Of a stretch of 54,905 nucleotides of DNA, positions 48,774 to 54,905 are shown one piece after another (the stretch's first letter is position 1; every line of letters begins with the position of its first letter). Under the pieces are notes generated by a model. It was not told where the DNA came from and made no database searches. It saw nothing but the letters and a program-made list of their open reading frames with translations. The DNA comes from Candidatus Intestinimonas stercoravium (GTDB taxonomy: Bacteria; Bacillota; Clostridia; Oscillospirales; Oscillospiraceae), in the NCBI GenBank assembly GCA_019117605.1, contig DWZK01000090.1, forward strand, positions 1 to 54,905. The letters are read 5' to 3'. Both the position numbers and the translations under genes were made by a program.

Positions 48774-49242
48774 AAATATGTACACTCCTTCTGTAAGATC
48801 CATACGGTCCGTCAGGACCCATATCATCATTTCTCTTTCTCGAGATCGGGAGCCTGCATTACCTCTACGCCTCTCATCTCCTAACCAGTTTTACTAAAAT
48901 ATCCCCTAAAAACCGCTTTGGTAATATACAGTCTACACAAGAACATGTTCATTGACTACGTTCACTTTTGAGATGTTTTCGCCAGCGAGATGTGCACAGT
49001 GACCACATTCTTCTCTCACCCGGCGTTTTGGCATGCCAGTTGAGCGCTCTTCCCATCCCCGGCGGCCCCTCTGTGTGCATCTCACCCACTTTGTAGATCC
49101 ACACTTGTGCGGTCCGCACATTTTTTATGCAATAGTAGCAATTTCGTCTGTGCTTATGCTAAAATATTTGTATTCGATCCCCATAAGATCGACCGCTTTG
49201 GACCGTTCCCTACATTATTATGATCATAAGGAGGACGTCCTC
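48774..49242. promoter_or_regulatory. Divergent regulatory region between the CitMHS and CapA genes
   Basis: This 469-base stretch is AT-richer than its surroundings and holds no supported gene. Minus strand: TGAACA, 17 bases, TATATT is a candidate promoter for the transporter operon, and its -35 overlaps the perfect palindrome GAACATGTTC (48941-48950). Plus strand: TGCTAAAAT gives an extended -10 (49160-49165) with a poor -35, as expected of an activated promoter. About 40 bases upstream lies the palindrome TGTGCGG-T-CCGCACA (49106-49120). AAGGAGG precedes the CapA start. The nearby PucR-type regulator is the obvious candidate to act here. Confidence 0.55.
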
Positions 49243-50391
49243 ATGTGCGATCGAGCCATCCTGTATGCCACCGGCGACATCATCATCGATGAGCCGGATC
49301 CCCACTCCTTTTTTGCCCCCTCCAAAGACCTTCTGGCGGCTGCCGACTTCGTGCTGGGACAGATCGAGGTCCCCCACACCGACCGGGGCGAGGCAAACAG
49401 CACGGATGTCCCGGCTCCGCCGGCGGACCCGTCCAATCTGGATGCCCTGGTCCCCTGCGGCTTCAACCTGTGCACCACTGCGGGCAACCATGCCCATGAC
49501 AACGGCGTCCCCGGCATCGTGGACACTATCGAGCACCTGAAGGCCCGGGGCATCTCCGTGACCGGCAGCGGCCGGAACATCACCGAGGCCAAGGCCCCCG
49601 CCACGGCCACCCGCAAGGGGATCTCTGTGGCGGTGCTGGCCTATAACGCGGTGGGCCCCCGGGAGGGCTGGGCCACCTCCAAGAAGGCCGGCGTCTCCTA
49701 TGTGAACATCCTCACCCACCACGAGCCCTCTCCCCGGGCCACTCCCGGTCTGCCCGCCACGATCTACACCTTCCCCGAGCCGGAGTCCCTGGAGCAGATG
49801 CAGGCGGACATCCGGGCCCTGCGGCCCCAGTGCGATATCCTCCTGGTGGCCCTCCACAAGGGGATGGTGCACCTGGACAGTGTGATCCAGATGTACGAGA
49901 TCCCTCTGGCCCACGCGGCGATCGATGCCGGCGCCGACGGAGTGATCGGCCACCACGCCCACATCCTCCGTGGGATCGAGGTCTACCGGGGAAAGCCCAT
50001 CTATCACAACCTGGGCAATTTCGTCTGCGTGACCCACGCCCTCACCCCCACCGCAGACAACGACAGTCCGGAGCGCCTGGCCTGGATCGCCAGCCGGAAA
50101 AAGATGTTCGGCTTCACGCCGGATATGACCATGCCCTACTACCCCTTCAACCCCGACAGCCGGAACACCATGCTGGCCAAGCTCGTCCTCACTAAGGAGG
50201 GGATCGAGTCCTTCGGCTATGTCCCCTGCTACATCGACCATGCCGGCGCGCCGGTGCCCCTCACCACTTACGAAGCGGCCCAGCCGGTGATCGGATACAT
50301 CCAGCGCATCCAGCAGGAGGAGAAGCTGCCCTGCCGCATGGAGTGGCAGGAGGACGGCTGGGTCAAGGTATCCGCAGAGGGGGGGGACTGA
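49243..50391 (+). CDS. CapA-like metallophosphoesterase-fold protein 1
   Basis: The 382-aa protein belongs to the PGA_cap/CapA family: ATGDIIIDEPDP at the start (the GD metal motif), TAGNHAHDNG (GNHx(N/F)D), VALHKGM in the middle, and GVIGHHAHILRGIEVYRGKPIYHNLGNFV near residue 255. CapA was named for poly-gamma-glutamate capsule synthesis in Bacillus, but the wider family has a calcineurin-like fold and is largely uncharacterised. No signal peptide or membrane anchor is present, unlike classical CapA. The track start at 49033 lies in the regulatory region; ATG 49243 follows AAGGAGG. It is followed after one base by a paralogue, so the pair may form a heteromer. Confidence 0.88.
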   Translation: MCDRAILYATGDIIIDEPDPHSFFAPSKDLLAAADFVLGQIEVPHTDRGEANSTDVPAPPADPSNLDALVPCGFNLCTTAGNHAHDNGVPGIVDTIEHLKARGISVTGSGRNITEAKAPATATRKGISVAVLAYNAVGPREGWATSKKAGVSYVNILTHHEPSPRATPGLPATIYTFPEPESLEQMQADIRALRPQCDILLVALHKGMVHLDSVIQMYEIPLAHAAIDAGADGVIGHHAHILRGIEVYRGKPIYHNLGNFVCVTHALTPTADNDSPERLAWIASRKKMFGFTPDMTMPYYPFNPDSRNTMLAKLVLTKEGIESFGYVPCYIDHAGAPVPLTTYEAAQPVIGYIQRIQQEEKLPCRMEWQEDGWVKVSAEGGD

Positions 50392-50392
50392 C

Positions 50393-51529
50393 ATGACCGA
50401 TGCGCTGGAGCTCTTGGCTGTGGGCGACCTGATCCTGGACGAGCCCGCGCCTATAGAGCCCTATTTCGCCGATACTCTCTCCGTGCTCCAGAATGCGGAC
50501 GTCCTGGCGGGCCATGTGGAGACCCCCCACACCGACCGGAGCCTTCCCTCCTGCGTGGACATCCAGGCCCCGCCCTCCAAGCCGGAGCACCTGCGGGCCC
50601 TTCTCGGCCCGGGCTTCGACGTGTGCAGCGTGGCCGGCAACCATCTCTACGACTGCGGCCCCTACGGGGTCATCGACACCGTGAACGGGCTCAAGGCCCT
50701 GGGGATCGAGTGCGCCGGCGGAGGCGCCGATATCGACGAGGCGAAGGCCCCCGCCGTCTTCGAGCGCGGAGGCGTGAAGATCGGCTTCCTGTCTTACAAC
50801 GCCACCGGCCCCAAGCTGGGTTGGGCCACCAGCCAGAAGCCCGGCTGCAACTATGTGGATGTGGCCACCTATTATCATCAGAAAATGGACATGCCCGGCT
50901 CTCCGCCCCGGATCCACACCTTCGTCTGGGAAGACAGCCTGGAGCAGATGCAGCAGGAGGTGGAGGCCCTCTCCCGGCAGGTGGATCTGACCGTGGTGGC
51001 CTTCCACAAGGGCAACGGCGGGATCACCGCCGCCCTGGACACCTACGAGCGGCCTCTCTGCTTCGCCGCGATCGACGCGGGCGCCGATGTCATCCTGGGG
51101 CACCACCACCACCTGCTCAAAGGCATCGAAGTCTATCACGGCAAGCCCATCTTCCACGGCCTGGGCAACTTCGTGACCGTGACCTATGCCATGACCGCAG
51201 GCTATAACGACACTCCCGAGATGATCCGCTATCTCAAGCAGCGGGCCGCCGAGGGGCGGGGGGACGGGCACTATCCCACTCCTTATTATCCCTGGGCGCC
51301 GGTATCCCGCAATACAGTGATCGCAAAGGTCCTCTTCCGGAAGGACGGCCTGGTGGACTACGGCTTCATCCCCTGCCTGATCGACGAGACAGGGGTCCCC
51401 CGCCTGAAGGACAGGGAGAACGGCGGACAAGAGGTCCTGGACTTCGTCGTAAAGCAAACAGAGGGGGCCCGGCTGAACACCCGCTTCTCCTGGTCGGAGG
51501 ACGGTTCCTGGGTCCGCTTCCAAGGATAG
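50393..51529 (+). CDS. CapA-like metallophosphoesterase-fold protein 2
   Basis: This 378-aa paralogue of the preceding gene keeps the same motifs: AVGDLILDEPAP, SVAGNHLYDCG, VVAFHKGNGG and VILGHHHHLLKGIEVYHGKPIFHGLGNF. It too lacks a signal peptide. Only one base separates it from gene 1, with a G-rich Shine-Dalgarno inside the upstream coding end, so translation is coupled. Two soluble CapA-like proteins beside esterases and carboxylate transporters argue for a metabolic hydrolase role rather than capsule export; that is inference. A hairpin terminator follows. Confidence 0.88.
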   Translation: MTDALELLAVGDLILDEPAPIEPYFADTLSVLQNADVLAGHVETPHTDRSLPSCVDIQAPPSKPEHLRALLGPGFDVCSVAGNHLYDCGPYGVIDTVNGLKALGIECAGGGADIDEAKAPAVFERGGVKIGFLSYNATGPKLGWATSQKPGCNYVDVATYYHQKMDMPGSPPRIHTFVWEDSLEQMQQEVEALSRQVDLTVVAFHKGNGGITAALDTYERPLCFAAIDAGADVILGHHHHLLKGIEVYHGKPIFHGLGNFVTVTYAMTAGYNDTPEMIRYLKQRAAEGRGDGHYPTPYYPWAPVSRNTVIAKVLFRKDGLVDYGFIPCLIDETGVPRLKDRENGGQEVLDFVVKQTEGARLNTRFSWSEDGSWVRFQG

Positions 51530-51535
51530 ATATGC

Positions 51536-51570
51536 GCGTACCGGCCGTCTGAGACAGGCGGCCGGTACGC
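51536..51570 (+). terminator. Hairpin after the CapA-like pair
   Basis: GCGTACCGGCCGTCTG, loop AGA, CAGGCGGCCGGTACGC: a 16-bp stem with one G-U pair, six bases past the second CapA stop. No clear T-run follows, so it may act as a partial terminator before the regulator gene. Confidence 0.65.
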
Positions 51571-51631
51571 CATGGCCGGCATCTTGTCCATACCTGCAAC
51601 GCATCCGGAACGAGAAAGGCGGTTAAATGGA

Positions 51632-53251
51632 ATGATCAGTATCCATCAGCTCCTGGAAGGGCTGGCACCCCACATCGTGGAGCGCCATGTGCATTTCCTC
51701 CCGAAGAAAAGCTTCATCCAGATCCACATCCTGGATGGCCAGCCCATCTCCAACTCCCGCCTGCTCTATATCGGTACTCCTGATACCTTCGTGCAGACTG
51801 TGGACCAGCTCTCCGAGGGAGGCATCTTCCCCACCTTCGTGCTCTCCGGCAACAGTCCCGCTCTTTCTGCCTATGAGGGTCAGCCCCGCTTCAATCTGAT
51901 CGTCACTTCCCTGTCCCTGCCCACCTTGTGCAACCTCCTGTACCAGGTGAGCTCCAGCTACAACCTGTGGGTGCAGAGCATGAACCGGCACCTCTATGTC
52001 AAGCCGGACCTCCCCGCTCTCCTGGAGTGCGGTTCCCGCAAATTGCAATGCTATACCTGTCTGTTGGATGCCGGACAGAAACTGCTCTGTTCCAGTCCCG
52101 GCCCAGTGCCTCCTCACCCCATCTTCGAACGGCTGGAGGAGGAATCCTATCTCTCTTATGAGAGCTTCCAGGAGCTGGAGCGTCTCCGTGCCGCCTCTGA
52201 GAACAAAGCGTGGTTCTCCATCACCGCCTCTGATGGTGAGTGGAAGATATGCTGCCACCCCATCCAGTACCGCTCGCAGACGGTGGCCCACCATCTGATC
52301 GTCATCCCCGCACAGCGATCCACCATCTCCACGAAGGAGATGGCCGCCCGTTTCCAGGGCTGGACCGAGCAGTTCGTTCTGCGGTATAACCATGAAAAAT
52401 ACGAGACGAGCAACGCTCTGAGCGATCTGATGGCCGACCTCATCGAAGGCCGCCTCACCGAGTCTGAACAGTTGGTAGACCGGATCAAGCAGCTCCCCGT
52501 CCACATGAAAAAGTACTACCACTGTATCATCGTGGAGCTGAGCAGCTACTGCGATGCTTCTCTCACCGGGCGGCTCCTGCAGGAGCTGGAGCAGGTGTTC
52601 CCCAACGGATTGATCACTACCTACAAGGGGGATGTGCTCATCCTGGCCTGGAAGGCCCGCCACTATACCGAGCCGCTCTTTGACAAGAGCGCATTTCAAG
52701 AAGTGCTGAAGAACTACGACGCCTATGCCTGCATCGGCAACTTTACCCGCTGGCTCAGTTCCCTGCGCTATATGTATAATCAGGCCAAGGGCACCATCAA
52801 ATATGCCAAGGTCTTCTGTTCCGACCCGGAGGAGCGGATCTTCCGCTTCGAAGACTACAGCATGTATCAGATCGTGGGTCTGTGTGTGGACCATTGCAAG
52901 GACTTCCACGACGGCGACCCGGTCTACTTGTGCCACCCCGGGGTCATCACCCTGGTGACCTACGACCTCAGACACAAGACCAACCTCTACCAAGTCCTGT
53001 ATACCTACCTGCGGAACGACAGGAACCTCACTCAGACTGCCCGGGATCTGTTCTTCCACCGCAACACCCTGCAGCACAAGATCGAGAAGATCGAGTCCAT
53101 CGTCAACGAGAGCCTGGACTCCAGTGCCATCCGGCAACGGCTCCTCTTCTCTTGCATGGTGGTGGAGTACATGCAGAAATACATGAAACGGGAGGATATC
53201 TTCGGCCGAAAACGCAATACGCCGGCCACCGCTGCCCTGGTGGAGGAATAG
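51632..53251 (+). CDS. PucR/CdaR-type transcriptional regulator
   Basis: The 539-aa protein has an N-terminal sensory part of about 270 residues resembling a PucR-type ligand-binding module, a central GGDEF-like/CdaR region (about 290-420), and at the C-terminus the PucR helix-turn-helix: YTYLRNDRNLTQTARDLFFH then RNTLQHKIEKIESIV at about 460-500. Such regulators respond to a small molecule, often the substrate of the adjacent pathway. I start at ATG 51632 (MISIHQLLEGLAPHIV); the track's GTG/ATG at 51572 falls in the preceding hairpin. It lies in the plus-strand arm of the divergent locus and is the likely activator of both arms. Confidence 0.87.
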   Translation: MISIHQLLEGLAPHIVERHVHFLPKKSFIQIHILDGQPISNSRLLYIGTPDTFVQTVDQLSEGGIFPTFVLSGNSPALSAYEGQPRFNLIVTSLSLPTLCNLLYQVSSSYNLWVQSMNRHLYVKPDLPALLECGSRKLQCYTCLLDAGQKLLCSSPGPVPPHPIFERLEEESYLSYESFQELERLRAASENKAWFSITASDGEWKICCHPIQYRSQTVAHHLIVIPAQRSTISTKEMAARFQGWTEQFVLRYNHEKYETSNALSDLMADLIEGRLTESEQLVDRIKQLPVHMKKYYHCIIVELSSYCDASLTGRLLQELEQVFPNGLITTYKGDVLILAWKARHYTEPLFDKSAFQEVLKNYDAYACIGNFTRWLSSLRYMYNQAKGTIKYAKVFCSDPEERIFRFEDYSMYQIVGLCVDHCKDFHDGDPVYLCHPGVITLVTYDLRHKTNLYQVLYTYLRNDRNLTQTARDLFFHRNTLQHKIEKIESIVNESLDSSAIRQRLLFSCMVVEYMQKYMKREDIFGRKRNTPATAALVEE

Positions 53252-53314
53252 CTCCCCCTTTACGGCCGTCCGCTCCGCCAGGACCACATATCTTCGATAT
53301 TGGGGGGATGACCT

Positions 53315-54667
53315 ATGCAGATCTTCGTCCGCGACCGGCAGTTCTACTCCAAGATGCTGCACATCGGCATCCCGGTGATCCTGCAGAGCGCCATCACCAT
53401 CGGCGTGAATCTGATGGACACCGTCATGCTGGCCGGCCTGGGAGAGGCTCAGATCTCCGCCTCCTCCCTGGCCAACCAAATCACCAATCTTTTCCATGTC
53501 TTCTGTATGGGGATGGGCTGCGGCGCCTCCGTCATGACCGCCCAGTACTGGGGCAAGGGGGATATCAGCTCTCTCCGCCGGGTGGTCACCATCATGCTGC
53601 GCATCGTCACTGTGGCGGGCCTCCTGGTCATGGCGGCGGCTATCCTCATCCCTGACCGGCTCATGGCTCTCTTCGCCCCGGGCGAGGCCGACGTCATCCA
53701 GGCCGGCGTTCGATACTTCACCTTCCTGGCCTACACTTTCCCCTTCTACGGCATCTCTCTGACCCTCACCCTGGTGCTGCGAAGTGTGAGTTCAGTCCGC
53801 CTGCCTCTGGTGGCCTCTATCACGGTGTTCTTCATCAATGTCTTTTTCAACTGGGTCTTCATCTTCGGCAAACTGGGGGCGCCCCGGATGGAGATCGCCG
53901 GCGCAGCGGTGGGCACCCTGATCGCCCGTCTGGTGGAGGTAGCCATGATCTGCGGCTATTTCTTCCACTGGGAGAAGAAGATCGGCTACCGGGTCCGGCA
54001 CCTCTTCCTGCCGTGCCGTTCCTTTCTGGCTTCCTTCTGCCAGTTCAGTCTCCCTGTGGTGGTCAGCGACTCCCTGCTGGGAGTAGGTTACACCGCCCTG
54101 GCTATGATCATGGGCCGTATCGGCTCCGCCTTCGTGGCCGCCAACGCCATCACCATGGTGGTCTCCCGGCTCACCAACGTGATCATCCAAGGTGTAGGCA
54201 ATGCCAGCAGCGTCATGACCGGCAACACCATCGGTGAGGGAGATGCGGATACCGCCTACCGCCAGGGCGTCACTTTCCTGGCCCTTGGCCTCATCTTCGG
54301 CGTAGCCGCCGGCGTGGTGATCTGGGCGATCAGTCCCTTCGTGGTCGGCTTCTATCAGATCAGCGAGGCCACCCGCGCCATCGCCATGGAGCAGATGTAT
54401 GCCATGGCCATCCTGATCCCTTTCCAGACCATGGCCTACGTCACCACCAAGGGGGTGCTCCGGGGCGGCGGCGACACTCGCTTCCTCATGGTGGCGGATA
54501 TCCTGTTCCTGTGGGCCGCCTCTATCCCCCTGGGCTATGCGGCGGGCCTCCTCTGGGGCCTGGATGCCTTCTGGGTCTATCTGGCCCTGCACATAGACTT
54601 CGCCATCAAGGCCGTCCTCTGTACCGGCCGCTTCTTCACCAAGAAGTGGATCAAGGTCGTGAAATAG
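53315..54667 (+). CDS. MATE-family multidrug/metabolite exporter
   Basis: The 450-aa protein has twelve membrane helices in two related halves, beginning with IGIPVILQSAITIGVNLMDTVMLAGLG, where the MDTVM segment is typical of MatE proteins, and MGCGASVMTAQYWGKGD. The second half has GRIGSAFVAANAITMVVSRL. MATE exporters use sodium or proton gradients. A GGGGGG tract precedes the ATG. It is downstream of the regulator by 63 bases and may export a by-product of the locus or be an independent gene; the sequence does not decide. Confidence 0.92.
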   Translation: MQIFVRDRQFYSKMLHIGIPVILQSAITIGVNLMDTVMLAGLGEAQISASSLANQITNLFHVFCMGMGCGASVMTAQYWGKGDISSLRRVVTIMLRIVTVAGLLVMAAAILIPDRLMALFAPGEADVIQAGVRYFTFLAYTFPFYGISLTLTLVLRSVSSVRLPLVASITVFFINVFFNWVFIFGKLGAPRMEIAGAAVGTLIARLVEVAMICGYFFHWEKKIGYRVRHLFLPCRSFLASFCQFSLPVVVSDSLLGVGYTALAMIMGRIGSAFVAANAITMVVSRLTNVIIQGVGNASSVMTGNTIGEGDADTAYRQGVTFLALGLIFGVAAGVVIWAISPFVVGFYQISEATRAIAMEQMYAMAILIPFQTMAYVTTKGVLRGGGDTRFLMVADILFLWAASIPLGYAAGLLWGLDAFWVYLALHIDFAIKAVLCTGRFFTKKWIKVVK

Positions 54668-54681
54668 ATTTGATATGCAAA

Positions 54682-54707
54682 AACGGCCCGCCTTCCGGCG
54701 GGCCGTT
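54682..54707. terminator. Bidirectional terminator after the MATE gene
   Basis: AACGGCCCGCC, loop TTCC, GGCGGGCCGTT: a perfect 11-bp stem 15 bases past the MATE stop. It separates MATE from the convergent fragment on the right; on the minus strand TTTTTGC-like sequence follows. Confidence 0.75.
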
Positions 54708-54736
54708 CCTATGTTCTGCAACACTATCTGTTTATC

Positions 54737-54905
54737 TCATGTCGCTTCTATATCGCTCTCCAGCCTTCTTTTATATTCAAATAGCAATCGTTCTTTTTCG
54801 TTGGTCAAAAATGATATCTCCTCTTCCATGAATATGTCCTGAGGAAGATCCACTTCGCTCAAAATCTTATATTCATCACGCGAGATATCATTCCAGCCTC
54901 GGTCT
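54737..54905 (-). CDS. C-terminal end of an unidentified protein (cut by window edge)
   Basis: On the minus strand a frame enters from the right edge and runs for 55 codons to a TGA at 54739-54737. It is absent from the ORF track for lack of a start. It encodes RGWNDISRDEYKILSEVDLP and then an acidic, helical end with EKERLLFEYKRRLESDIEAT. It has coding character and a matching terminator. The DNA is much richer in A+T than the core, which suggests a horizontally acquired gene. I do not recognise the family. Confidence 0.55.
   Translation of the reverse strand, partial: DRGWNDISRDEYKILSEVDLPQDIFMEEEISFLTNEKERLLFEYKRRLESDIEAT

Overview
The window is from a high-GC, Gram-positive-type Firmicute of the Clostridia, most likely a gut Oscillospiraceae relative of the Flavonifractor/Pseudoflavonifractor/Lawsonibacter kind. 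The evidence is the smc-ftsY operon with rnc and plsX-acpP nearby, a nadD-yqeK fusion, trmFO rather than a SAM-dependent tRNA U54 methylase, S-layer homology (SLH) domains for surface anchoring, a CitMHS/PucR/CapA accessory block, and GC-rich codon use. No rRNA, tRNA or CRISPR array was seen.

Left accessory region (1-5200). The 3' end of a sigma-54-dependent activator gene is followed by an 800-base stretch of debris: a degenerate DUF3990-like frame, paired palindromic repeats and a short orphan gene tail with its hairpin. Next, on the minus strand, is a compact four-gene operon (4952 to 1237): a 74-aa helical protein, a 624-aa GHKL (MutL/MORC/Hsp90-like) ATPase, an unrecognised 288-aa protein and a DUF6339 protein. 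It is driven by a near-consensus promoter in a strikingly AT-rich segment. It has the look of a mobile conflict or anti-phage module and is the best candidate for an undescribed system.

Core region (5314-36000, nearly all minus strand). It holds a YibE/F membrane protein; a 2,045-aa secreted PHP-hydrolase/SLH surface protein with a tandem 150-aa duplication; a housekeeping operon smc-ftsY-rph-rdgB-yhbY-nadD/yqeK-LCP-rsfS with its own promoter and terminator; an NSS transporter placed between rnc and smc; rnc; xre-plsX-acpP; trmFO, whose 3' end is duplicated around a palindromic 173-base insert; a TraX-family gene; topA; and trkH-trkA-trmH-dprA.

Right accessory region (36242-54667). Two paralogous secreted type-B carboxylesterases flank a class III CoA-transferase and a pair of 2-hydroxyacyl-CoA dehydratase-family proteins. 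One esterase is fused to SLH repeats and to a second, CocE-type hydrolase. Two CitMHS carboxylate transporters lie upstream. Divergently oriented on the plus strand are two CapA-like paralogues, a PucR-type regulator and a MATE exporter. I infer a substrate-specific catabolic locus: extracellular ester hydrolysis, import of the released carboxylate, CoA activation, then further acyl-CoA chemistry. Both dehydratase-like subunits are poor in cysteine, and no activator ATPase gene is present, so the chemistry may not be classical dehydration. The window ends in the AT-rich 3' end of an unidentified minus-strand gene.
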